From the NCBI GenBank assembly GCA_963575745.1, contig CAUYUJ010015709.1, forward strand, positions 181,702 to 245,701: a DNA stretch of 64,000 bases, read 5' to 3'. The notes under the pieces were generated by a model. The model was not told the origin of the DNA, did not search any database, and worked only from the letters and a program-made list of their open reading frames with translations. Of the stretch, positions 21,313-32,375 are shown in pieces. Source of the stretch: Prorocentrum cordatum. Its lineage: Eukaryota > Sar > Dinophyceae > Prorocentrales > Prorocentraceae. Positions within the stretch are counted from its first letter, which is position 1, and each line of letters begins with the position of its first letter. The translations under genes and the position numbers were made by a program.

Positions 21313-22624
21313 CTGCGACATCTCTCAAGGAACTCCTTCGGATGCAACTCATGGGAGCGTAACCTATGACTTCCCCCTGGTCCCCAATCTGGTCAATCCC
21401 GATTAATCTGGGTTAATCCCGGTCGATCCCGTTTCATCTGGCTTCAGCCCGCTGGATTCCCGACCTAATACGGCGCAGCAGCGTCCCGATGGGATTTCAT
21501 CACTTTTCCGACGAAGACCTCCCAGTAGATGCCTCCTAACAGAGCCTCGACGGGCCCGCCACGGGGCTCGTCGAGGCCTCCACTGGGGCAGTCGCAGTTC
21601 TTGTAGCCAGAGCGGGCCTCTCTCGACTCCTCCACGGCCACTAGGGTGGGATCACCGTGCCGAGGGTGGAGTCGGGCCTCGCGCTGCTGATGGGGGAGCG
21701 AGCAGGGCTCACGGCGAGGGGTGAGGAACGGGAGGACACCGCAAAGTGTTTGGCTCCTGTGAATCAGGCGATCGCACACATTGATCAGGGGGGCGTGGAT
21801 TAGCGACGGGTCCGGCTTCCAGGGGAAATCGCGGATGTCCGCCGCCGAACGAGGCGGCACCGACCGCATCTTGGGGAGGGCACCTCCCCCGCTCCACGGA
21901 TTTGACGACCGCGCGCCAAATCCACGGATCGCTAATCCATGTTTGCGCGCCCCCGATGAAGGCGAGGGGTGAGGAACGGGGGGACATGGAAGAGTGTCTG
22001 GCTCCTTTGAAGGGGGTCTGGAGAACTTCGATCTCCATGCGGGACCTGGGGAAGAGCACGGCTGCGGTGTCTTCGCGTGCTGATCTGGAGGTCCGCTCAG
22101 CCACTGCTTGCAGTGCCGGCCACTCCAAAAAGTGGCGATGAAAGGATGGTCCGTCGTCGCGAAGTGCAGCGCCCCGGTCAACGAGCTGCTTGGATGTCTC
22201 GGTTTCCGCTCGGCGGCCAAATTTTCGATTCTTGGTTTGCTTCCAATTCCTCCTGGTTCGGTGCGTTCTCTTTGGGGAGTCTTGGGGGCGAACGTGTCTC
22301 AGCCCCACGTCCAGCTTCGGGATGCCGAGGTGATGCGCACGGAGGTTGGAACATCCCGTCCAGATGCTAAAACCTCCAAGTGCATCATCTGCACATCGGG
22401 ATGTTCCCGATGTCCAGATGATGCGTACGAGGAGGAGAAGGAGAAGGAGGCGGAGGAGATGGCGAACGAGGAGAAAGACAACAAGATGAAAGACGAGGAG
22501 GAGGAGGAGGACAGGGCAGACAGAAGCGAGGGAAGCGTAGGAGGATATGTTTAGATGAATGTGGTCCCAGCCGGACATTCAGCACTGCCAGCAGCGCCAG
22601 CGCACCAGATGCAGGTCGAGATGG
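21313..22624. other. Spacer, no recognised gene
   Basis: Overlapping frames on both strands up to about 290 codons, none with a recognisable domain. A short internal duplication, GAGGGGTGAGGAACGGG(A/G)GG, occurs near 21715 and 21964. The right end (22430-22540) becomes GAG/GAC rich and leads towards the GAT array. Confidence 0.5.
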
Positions 22625-23132
22625 ATGAGCGAGGAGTGTTGATGAGAATGAGGATTTGGATGAGCACTAGGGTGATCATAAGGATATTGATGTTGATGGT
22701 GGTGATGATGATAGTGATGATGATGCTGATGCTGATGATGATGCTGATGATGATGATGAGGATGATGATGATGATGATGAGCAGGTGGTGATGCTGAACA
22801 TCGTGATGTTCCTGTTGCTGCTGATTATGATGGTGGTGATGATGGTGAGCGTAATGATATTGGTGATGAAGATGATGGCGATGAGGTTGATGACGTTGAT
22901 GACGATGATGGCGAGGATGGTAATGACGATGCTGATGATGATGACGATTCTGATGATGATGATGATGATGACGAGGATGAGGATGATGATGAGCATGCGG
23001 ACGATGATGATTAGGATGAGGATGAAGAGAAAGATGAGGATTATGATGCTGATGATAGTGAGGATGATGACGAGGATGAGGATGGTGAGGATGATGAGGA
23101 TGAGGATGAGGATGCTGAAGTTGATGAGGACG
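22625..23132. repeat. GAT array, left half (split by LINE-1)
   Basis: A (GAT)n-rich array with GAG, GTG and GCT units. It is continuous in character with 24721-25845, and LINE-1 sits between the halves. Confidence 0.92.
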
Positions 23133-23145
23133 AGGGTTCGGAAGA
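23133..23145. repeat. LINE-1 target-site duplication (3' side)
   Basis: AGGGTTCGGAAGA, identical to 24708-24720. Confidence 0.9.
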
Positions 23146-24707
23146 ACGAACGAACGAACGAAAAGTCATACGCCCTAGGCGCGTGGACTCGTGCAAACTA
23201 GCTACTCATGCAGAAATTGACGACTCTAGACTTCCATGCTTCTGCATCACTCATATCGACGTTCAATTGCGCAGCGACCTTACCAATCTGAGCTGACCAT
23301 TCGTTCCTGGGGCGGCCAATCTTCCTGACGTACTTATGCGTGAGAGGGGTCAAGCTTCCCGGCACGAATCTTCTTTGCCTTAGAACATTATCTTCCATCG
23401 CCCCTGCCACCCTGCCATATGATAACAGTTGTTGTTGAAGAAGTCGCCGGTTCAACGGCTGCTTCCCCGCCTCCTTCAGAACAGTTTCGTTGGAGATCCT
23501 CGAGAAGAAAGAATGTGGTATGTGAAGAATCTGGCGCAAACATCTACAATCTACAGTAAAAGCCGTTCAGTTGCTTGACGGCGGCTTTTTTCAACCAAGC
23601 GGAATTGAAACCGCATAGTAGTCTTCCCACAATCATTGATTCAAATACCTCGATCTTCCGCGCCCTCGTCAAGAATGTTCTCTTCCAGAAGCGGTTCAGC
23701 TTGCAGAAATCGCCCCAAGCGTGGCCGATTTTGCCGTGCAGCTCCTTGCCCGCGTCGCCGTCCGAGTGCAGATTCACGCCAAGATACTTCATGACACTGT
23801 TGGCTGCGATGGCCTCGCCGGCTGGCGTGTGGAGGCGGTAATCCTTCCCGATTGACAGCAATTGGAATTTGGACCAATGCAAAGCCATGCCGTACTGCGC
23901 GCCAACGTACGCAGTGCTGTCCAACAGAGCTTGCAAAGCTTTTCCGTTCGGTCCGATGAGCAGAGTGTCATCCGCATAACAGCATGTCCAGCCCGCCAGC
24001 ACCCAATTGTTGTCCAAACTCTCCAGGCATCCGCTCTGCGGCGTCGTGCGCGATGACTGTCATCAGCATCACGAATAGGAATGGCGAAAGTGGGCAGCCT
24101 TGTGAAATGCCTGATCTCTGCGTCCTCTCAGAAGAACCCGTGGCTTGTCCAATCACCGTGAATGTCCGGTCAGTGTAGATATGTCGGACCATCCGTAAGA
24201 ATTTGCCCGGTAATCCATGGCGCCCCAGTGCCGTGATCATGGCGCCCACGTTGATCGAGTCGAAAGCCTTTCTCCAATCTAGAGCGAGGACGCAGACGCG
24301 ACCGTTCTGCCAAGCGAGGTCTTGATCGATCCGCCTTCTGACCGCGAAAATAGCGTCCTGCGTGCTTCGTCCTGACCGGAAGCCGAACTGTGTTGTCGTC
24401 AGTCGCCGTTCTGTTCCGGCCTCCTGCAAGCGTCGCAGCAGCACGGTCGCAAACAATTTGCACGTGACGCAGATGAGGCTGATTGGTCTATAGTTGTCAC
24501 AATCCTCGACGCTGCCCTTCTTGTAAATGGATGCAACCCGAGCAGCGTGCCAGTCAGCAGGGGTCTCCTCCGCCAGCCAGCACGCGTTGCAGAGTTCCGT
24601 AAGCCATGCGAGGCCTTCCTCCGTGTCCGTCACGCATTGCCAGAACTCCCGGGGGATGTCATCGGGCCCACAAGCCTTCCCCTTCCGCAGCTTCTTGACA
24701 GCCATCC
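23146..24707 (-). mobile_element. LINE-1: 5'-truncated non-LTR retrotransposon
   Basis: A 1.56-kb insertion on the minus strand, bounded by identical 13-bp direct repeats. In sense orientation it starts inside the RT (GGATGGCTGTCAAGAAGCTG) and ends in a simple-repeat tail of about 3.5 TTCG units. Truncation at the 5' end, a 3' simple-repeat tail and a target duplication longer than 10 bp are hallmarks of target-primed reverse transcription. It split a GAT array. Confidence 0.95.
23198..24707 (-). pseudogene. Reverse transcriptase fragment of LINE-1
   Basis: The sense reading keeps RT blocks in order: KACGPDDIPREFW, NYRPISLICVTCKLF, FGFRSGRSTQDAIF, motif A LDWRKAFDSI, motif B GISQGCPLSPFLF, motif C CYADDTLLI and the MKYLGVNL block. 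A C-terminal thumb-like stretch ends near RKIGRPRNEW. The catalytic Asp of motif A and both of motif C are present. Two frameshifts break it: one about 24.0 kb, just before motif C, and one near 23555, where FYCRL must switch frame to reach DCRCLRQILHI. The 5' half (endonuclease, ORF1) is absent. The C-terminal GRPRNEW-type end recalls RTE-like families, but the clade is not proven. Confidence 0.93.
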
Positions 24708-24720
24708 AGGGTTCGGAAGA
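24708..24720. repeat. LINE-1 target-site duplication (5' side)
   Basis: AGGGTTCGGAAGA, identical to 23133-23145. Deleting the element plus one copy restores a continuous GAT/GAG-type sequence. Confidence 0.9.
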
Positions 24721-25845
<1,125 letters not shown>

Positions 25846-26051
25846 CATGGCACCAGGGCGGGGGAGGGCGGGAAAGGAGTTCCCCAGTCCTCCCGCGCCT
25901 CCTGCCCTCCCTGGCCAGCGCGCGTTGGCCTCCTCTGGGCGCGCGGGGGGCCCTCGCCGAGGGCCCCTCGAGCAGCAGTGCTGCGGAGAGGGGAGGAGGC
26001 GGAGCCCAGGCAGGGCGGGGCCGATACGACGAGGAGGTCGCTCCAGAGCTC

Positions 26052-26260
26052 TGGACGCCCGAATTGGGCAGGGAAAGAATGGGTACAATGCCCAACAGCG
26101 GATCTTGTTCATTCTGACCAGGATTCGCTGTCCACGCCGCCGCGGCCTGTGTCCATTTGAGACAGAGGGCCGCCTGCTCAACAGCGGCCGCTGTTGGTTT
26201 GGGACAACATCTGCTGTTGGGCATTGTACCCTTTTTTTCCGTACCTTTTTCGGGCGTCCA
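26052..26260. mobile_element. Family E element with ~50-bp inverted repeats
   Basis: The left end is TGGACGCCCGAATTGGGCAG, continuing to GGGTACAATGCCCAACAGC. The right end is GCTGTTGGGCATTGTACCC, then TTTTTCGGGCGTCCA. The arms are imperfect reverse complements of about 50 nt, with a perfect GGGTACAATGCCCAACAGC core. The interior of about 90 bp is non-coding. Only one copy was seen and no clear target duplication. Confidence 0.7.
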
Positions 26261-26859
26261 AAAGAGCGGCGCTCCGGGACGCTTCCGTGAGGGTTATCCT
26301 GGGGCGCTCTGGGCATGCCGCGGCGCCCGAGACCTGGAACTCTCTGGCGTTGCGGCAAAAGTCCTGGCGGGAGACTTTTGTTGCCATCTTCGGCCTCCTA
26401 GGGTCCGTGCAGGGCCTCGGGTCCGGCAAGCAGCGGCACGGGACGAAACAGTGATCGTTTTGAGTGGTCGTTTTTAGTCATCATTTAATCGTTTCGCTCA
26501 TTCCGCCGGCCCGTATTGTGCCCTCGCTGGCGCTTGAGCCCGAAATCTCTCCGCGTGAAGCTTTCCAGAGGCCTCCAGAGGCCCAGCAGCGTAGGGGCGG
26601 CCGTCTCACCCTTTAGGCGCTGCGCTGCAAGCCCGCGGCGCCCAATGCGACTCCCACCTGGCGATGGACCGCTCCATCGAGGAGCGGAGGAGGGGATCAG
26701 GAGGAGGAGGAAAAGGAGGAGGAGAAGGAGGAGGAGGAGCGCCTGAGGAGGGTAGACGGAGCGCTGTGCGGAAGTTTCTCAGAACTTCTTTGTGCTCGCT
26801 GCCCATATTGTAGCATCGCTGGCACTTGCTAGCGTGGTCAGGGGGGCATGGGGGGCCTC
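26261..26859. other. Spacer with short GAG run
   Basis: No gene is supported. A GAG/AAG run lies at 26698-26740. Confidence 0.5.
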
Positions 26860-27475
26860 CTGGAGCCGCTTGGGAGCTTCTTGGGGGCTTCGTGAGGGCC
26901 TTTTGGGGGCCTCCTGGGGTTTCTTAGGGGCATCTTGGCGCCTCCTGGGCGCTTCTTAGAGCGAGGGCTGGAAATGTTGTTTCGTGTTCCCCTTCTGGGG
27001 CTTCTCTTAGAGCGTTCTTGGGGCCCTCTTGGGCCGTCTTGGAGGCCTCTTGGGCCGTCTTGGAACCCTCTTAGGCCGTCTTGGGGCCCTGTCGGAGGCC
27101 TCTCGGGCCTCTTAGGGCGATCTTGGGGGCCTCTTGGGCCGTCTTGGGGCGTCGCGATGCCGAAAAGGTGGAAACGCCAAAATCTCCCCAACACCGAAGG
27201 AAAAACAATGAATTGTGCCTCTTGGGGCCCTCTTGGGAGTGCTCTTGAAAGCCTCGTGGGGCGTCTGGGGGCTGTCTTGAGCGTCTTGGAGCGATCTTGT
27301 GGCATCTCGGACCCTTGGTGTACCATCTTGGGGGCCTCTTGGGCACTCTTGGCTCTTCATGGGACTCTCTCTTGGCCCTTCTTGGGACTCTCGGGGACGT
27401 CTCGAGGCCCTGTTGGTGCGCTCCTGGAGCGCTCTGGGAGGCTTCTCCCGGGACCTTGCTGGGGTACTTTTCGTC
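26860..27475. repeat. Degenerate GGGCCTCTTGGGCCGTCTTGG minisatellite
   Basis: Irregular repeats of CCTCTTGGG, CGTCTTGGGG and GCCTCTTGGGCC words over about 600 bp. They are interrupted at 27130-27210 by GATGCCGAAAAGGTGGAAAC and neighbouring unique sequence. The same words recur at 31064-31210 (reverse complement) and near 33900-33970. Confidence 0.7.
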
Positions 27476-28173
27476 CGGGGACCCCCAGGGGCCGCCCCGC
27501 ACGCGCGAATTAGAAATACTGGGAACCAGTTACCGGAGATCTTAGCACGCCTCTGGCCCGTTGGGCCGGCGAATTTTGCCGAACGGCCGGGCCCTCGCAC
27601 CCCCCCTCCCCCCCACCCCCATAGATCTTGGCCATTTCTGGGGCGCCTGTTTCGAGCGGGGGGGGTCTCCCCCGCAGGACGCACCGCTGCAAACAGACGC
27701 CCTTGAGCAGAGATCCAGAGCCAGATCCCCCCCCCTCCCCCCCCTTCCGCCCAATGTCGAAACGCCGAATTAATAACACCACGGTCGCGCAAAGCGGTCA
27801 CAAACTCGTCCCGGGGAAAGGGTCCAGACTTCGCTTGTTGCTTCAAGGCTGCTTCGAGATCCGCCTGTTCCACACGTCCAACAGGCAGTGCCCCAACTCT
27901 TGTTCGGACTGCGGGGCAGGCCGACAAGGAACAGCGGGCCAGGCAGGGAGAAGGGACGGGCCGGAGAGCAAAAAGCCGAGGAGCGAGAGAGGGAGGGGGA
28001 GAGAATGAGGGAGGGCGACGGGGCAGGACCAGACCGCGACGGGGCAGGACCAGACCGGGCCGACAGACGGACGGACGGGGGGACACGGAGGGGAAGCCAA
28101 GCAGGGTCCAGGCCTCTCTGGGAGGCGACGCTGTGAACCAAGCCCGGCGTCGGGGGGGTCCTGGTCTGCTTGG
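27476..28173. other. Spacer with dispersed ~160-bp repeat
   Basis: From 27610 to 27775 it contains ATAGATCTTGGCCATTTCTG, CGCCTGTTTCGAGC, AGAGATCCAGAGCCAGATCC and CCGCCCAATGTCGAAACGCC, shared with 36800-36955 and partly 17231-17330. No gene is supported. Confidence 0.55.
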
Positions 28174-28295
28174 CATCGCCCGGACGTGTACATTTTTCCT
28201 TCGGCGAGGGCCATCGAGGAGCATCCTTGATCATTCGGCGAATAAACCACGCACGAAACCGAACAAAAGCACAGGGAATGGACGTCCGAGCGATG
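28174..28295. mobile_element. Family C element, copy 2
   Basis: 122 bp, from CATCGCCCGGACGT to ACGTCCGAGCGATG. It has one mismatch in the left arm, and its interior is near-identical to the copies at 17109 and 50082. Confidence 0.85.
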
Positions 28296-28411
28296 CGAGT
28301 CTGGGGCGCGCTGGAGGGCAGGCCTCGGCGCCCGAGGCGTCGGGCAGACCCGCGGGCTCTCCGAGGTCCCCGGCGCGGTGCTCGTCGGAGTTTGCCCTCG
28401 GCGGGCGGGTT

Positions 28412-28561
28412 TTCCACCACCACCACCAGGAGTTGGAAGGGGGGGGGGGGAGGAGGAGTAGTAGTAGTAGTAGTAGGAGGAGGAGGAGGAGGAGGAGGAG
28501 GAGGAGGAGGAGGAGGAGGAGGAGGAGGAGGAGGAGGAAGAGGGGGGAGAAGAGGAGGAGG
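28412..28561. repeat. GAG array with family F-like left arm
   Basis: TTTTCCACCACCACCACCAG then GAGTTGGAAGG resembles the left arm of the family F element at 53648. It is followed by a poly-G run, TAG repeats and a (GAG)n array to 28561. The array is cut by LINE-2, and a GAG tract resumes at 30926. Confidence 0.8.
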
Positions 28562-30925
28562 AATGGGAATGGGAATGGGATCAATGACGTAGTCATACCG
28601 AAATAAAAAAAGTTAGAGTTTGGACTTGGGCCTAAGGCCCCTCTCAAAACGGTCCAAAACCGCGTAAAACGAGTTCCCCAAAGAACCCGCAACTCCCGCA
28701 AATCCAAACACCAGAATCCTGAGAAAAAAAACCATATTATGCGAGCTATGAGCGAAGCCCCCCCCAACATGCACTCTAAACCCCCGCGGAGGCTTAAGCA
28801 CCCGTCCTGCCGCCTCGAGCTCCGTGCACGGCGAGGCGAGCCAGGCCGTCCTGGCCGCCGCCGTCGAAGAACATGTACAACGTGTGCACCTCAGCCCAGC
28901 CTCGTCCAGCTGGTGAACGGAGGAGAAGAGGGCGACGGCGGCAGGAGGGGGGGGAGCAGGCGGGGGCAAAGCAGCAGCAGCGGCAGGAGGGCGCTCAGAC
29001 GATTTTTCAGCCCGACGAACCTGGACGGACGCTTCCATCGCAGCTAACGTGGACCTCATTAGCCGTCTTCGCACCAGCCTAGCCATACTCTCTGCCTCCG
29101 CAACCCGATAAATATGGGAATCAGCAATTCTGGAATTCTGGGCGGCGACTCTGGCAAGTTCATCGGCGGCCTCGTTACCTGCGATCATCCAGCTGGGGTA
29201 GCGACGAAACACACTGTCGGACGGGGCGACATGCGATGTCACTTTCAAGACCACAACCGAACCGATGCGAGCCTTCAACAGCACACCGATTTCTCTCCAT
29301 ATAGACGCGAGGGCGCCTTAAGGCCGCTCATAGAGCGACCTCATCGTTGTCAGTAGTGTAAACCAAATCCCCAAGAGATGAACGAATGGCCAACTCGAGG
29401 CCCCTCAACTCCCCCCTCGGAACGGACTGATGTCGCCCAGTGAGAGGACCAAAGACGACAGGCCCGAGAACGAAGGGAGAAAGGGACAGCGCCGAACATA
29501 TGCCAATACCAACTCTCCTCAACCTCTCGTCCCTCCCCTCCTTCCCAGCAGAAGCGTTTCCAAAAACATATAGAGGGGCTTCTTCCGTTCCCACTCCCAG
29601 CGCACCTGGGATGAGCTCGTTGGCCAACAGGTCAGCATACAGCCACTGCTCTTGGTCGGGTGGCGGCGGCACGGCTGTCCAGCTAGCTGGCAGAAGCCCT
29701 CGATGCCAAACGCATGCCTCAACCTGGCCTTGCGAAACAGCCTTAGACACAAGCTGATCTGAGTCGGAGAAGGCGGGATGATTTGTGTTGCTGGGGCACA
29801 ACCAATGTCGATGCTCGGGCGTCTCGGGCGTGGACGGACGTTTGGCAAGTTTACAGCGAGGGCACTCATTGACGGCAATCAAACCTTCCTGGAACTTCCT
29901 GTCCTCGGGCCAACACCCACCCGTAGCAATACACACCATAACCTCTGCTAACTGCCTACCATGCTTGGCCCCCTCGAGTTGGCGAAGGAGGATGCGGAGA
30001 GATAAATTGTCCACCCCTCGTGAGATGCCCGACCCGCAAAAATGCTGCTCAGCTGCAGCCCACTGCTGCATGGCCAAGGACTCTTGAAAGTCCTCCAGGA
30101 GACCCTTAGCCTCACCCACTGAAACAAGCGCATCTGCTGGGAAGGTCCATTGAAAGTCATATTCGCCAGTCGGGAGTTGCGGACCTTTCCAGTGGGTCCA
30201 ACCTGCTGACATCAGATGCGTCAGCACAGCCGAGATGGGACCTCGTATGTGCCTCGATCGCTTGTTAGTGTCAGTGGCTGCCAGATCCCTGCGCACCCCA
30301 TCCCAAACACGAAAGATACCCGCATACGATTCTGGAAACCTGATCCAACAATCAAGCCAAGTCTTAATGCACGACGACGGTAGAGTGATGCCTGGGTCCC
30401 GCCCAGGCGCCCGAAGATCTAAGAGCGTTGTGAGGCATTTACCCTTTCTGCCAGAGCCCGACACCGCACCTAAACGCTGCCGAAGACGCTGTAGCTGCTG
30501 CCCCATAATTCCGTAGATATCGAGACCATAATTAGAACAAGCCTGTGGACCAGCAAGCTCATTTTTTTGTGACCGTGTACCGCCGAGCCGTGCGTGCAAA
30601 CCCTTTAAGCTTACGATGCTGCTGCGTCCCCTTCACAACCCGCTGGCTCCTCGTCTGCCTGGCCTGCCTCTTGCCTCCCCCCAAATCAATACCGAGATAT
30701 GGAGCCTGGAGGACCGGGCTGATCTGCACTCCACGACGTTTCAACCGAGAAGCGATCTGCTTGGCGACGACGTGCAGCGGACTGAGTACAACGCTCTTGT
30801 CCGCAAGCTTGAGCTCGTGCTCTTGCATGGACGTGGACACCATATCCACGACAGCGACGGTGGAATCTTCAACAACCCTACGCGACCCCAATATTTGAAG
30901 CATTGGATCGTCAATCCAAATCCTA
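28562..30925 (-). mobile_element. LINE-2: 5'-truncated non-LTR retrotransposon
   Basis: On the minus strand this holds the end of an RT, a zinc knuckle and a C-terminal RNase H. It ends in a simple-repeat tail of about three CCCATT units (28562-28580 on plus). In sense orientation both flanks are (CCT)n: 28440-28561 downstream and 30926-30963 upstream, the latter running into an N gap. The target duplication cannot be resolved inside the microsatellite. Confidence 0.9.
28613..30925 (-). pseudogene. RT C-terminus and RNase H of LINE-2
   Basis: The fragment begins just before RT motif C (IWIDDPMLQILG) and continues through an APYLGIDLGGG block. It then changes frame near 30570 and runs through a CPRCK...HRHWLC zinc knuckle to an RNase H domain. 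There the first catalytic Asp is replaced (VFGNASAG in place of FTDGS), while RGELRGLELAI, YTTDNDEVA and the late WMIAGNEAADELA are kept. A TGA after DNDEVAL plus a frameshift near 29315 separates the last part, which continues GALASIWREIGVLLKA. The rest is a low-complexity Ala/Pro tail. The copy is dead. Confidence 0.88.
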
Positions 30926-30963
30926 GGAGGAGGAAGAGGGGGAGGAGGAGGAGGAGGAGGAGG
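30926..30963. repeat. GAG array 5' of LINE-2
   Basis: (GAG)n running straight into the N gap. It is the other flank of the LINE-2 insertion. Confidence 0.85.
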
Positions 30964-31063
30964 NNNNNNNNNNNNNNNNNNNNNNNNNNNNNNNNNNNNN
31001 NNNNNNNNNNNNNNNNNNNNNNNNNNNNNNNNNNNNNNNNNNNNNNNNNNNNNNNNNNNNNNN
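30964..31063. other. Assembly gap (100 N)
   Basis: Exactly 100 N at the end of a GAG array. Length unknown. Confidence 0.99.
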
Positions 31064-32186
31064 CATCCAAGACGGCCCAAGAGGCCTCCAAGAGGTCCTC
31101 CAGGAGGGCCCGAAGAGGCCAACATCATTGATGTTCCTTAGGTTGTTGAAGGATTTTGGAATTTGCTTCTTCTCGGCATTCCGACGGCTCAAGACGGCCC
31201 AAGAGGCTTCGCGTTGGTTGGGGTGGTCTGGTAGGTAGTCAAAACGCCACCATCGACCGAGAATCGGTCGATGTTGAACGATCTGACGTTTCGATATCGG
31301 CTGGTCGTCCAAGGTTGACTGACCCACGCGGTGCCCGGAGCCACGGGGGCCGTGCACGAGCACGGCAGCATCGTTGTCGCTCGTTCCCTGCATGCGGCGC
31401 CAAAAGAGGACGCAGAGGACAGGCGAACACTCAATGCCGCAACAATTCGGAAGTTCGCGCGGGTTACTCGGATCGGCGCGGGGGCCCCCTGGCGGCGCCG
31501 CGAGCGCCGCCCCTAGCGCGCTCCGCGCGCCAGGGAGGCGGGTTCAGCGCCAGGGAGGCCGATCCCGCACGGCGCGCTGTGCAGTTTGGGGCTGCTGCGG
31601 TAACACGCCACGTGCAAAAGATCCCGACCGTATGCGTAGCACCCTGCAGCTACGGATACGAGTGACGTGGCGGGCACGGGTTGGGTCGCAGGTCGGTCTC
31701 GAATGGGTCGCGGGTTGGGTCGCGTGGGGGTCGCAGGGGGGCGCGGGAGGGGCGCGGGCGAGGACGACGACGACGACGATGACGACAACAACAACAACAG
31801 CAATAACAAACACAACCATTTTACGACTATTCGTTCCTATCTGCCCGCGTGCCAGTGGATTCGTATATCCGAAGCCCTCGGTACCCGCCCTCTTCGTCTT
31901 CGATCGTACACCATTGGGGGTATTGGTTCCTTACCTGCTACGTGAATTTAGTGCAGGCCCTAAACCCTAAACCAGGGGAAGAGAGGACGGATGGAGGAGG
32001 GATGGAGAAGGATTGAGCCGGCGAGGAATCAGCAGGAGGGGGGGCCAGGAGCAGAAAACACGCGGCAGAACCAGACGGGCAGACCCTAGCGGGCGGGTCG
32101 GGAAGGTGGGCCCAGGCGGCCAGGTCGAGCAGGCGGGTTTCTGAAGCGTGGGTCCCGCATGAATCACGAGGCAGCCTCGACCACAA
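31064..32186. other. Spacer, no supported gene
   Basis: 31064-31215 holds GACGGCCCAAGAGGCCTCCA-type sequence, the reverse complement of the minisatellite at 26860-27475. A short ACGACG/AACAACA run lies at 31765-31815. No domain was recognised in the frames. Confidence 0.5.
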
Positions 32187-32375
32187 GCGCGATTCCCAAG
32201 TAAATCGTGAGAAAGGCCAAAGCGAGAGCGTGATCCCTGACTGTCGAGAGCGCGACGTTTGAGTAAATTGGGAGGAAGTCCCACGCGAGCGCGCGATTCT
32301 AGCAAGCATTCTGAAGAAATCCCACGCTAGAGCGCGATGTCGGATTAAATAGTGAGGAAGTATCAGATGTTGTAG
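32187..32375. repeat. Degenerate ~41-bp tandem repeat
   Basis: About four to five diverged units built around GAGCGCGA(C/T)G, GAGTAAAT(T/C)G(G/T)GAG and GAAGTCCCACGCGAG. They are recognisable only at about two thirds of positions. Confidence 0.6.

Noticed and set aside
6795-22600. tRNA, rRNA or snRNA genes
   Set aside because: I looked for cloverleaf-like and conserved rRNA or U-snRNA motifs by eye and found none I could defend. A covariance-model search would be needed to settle it.
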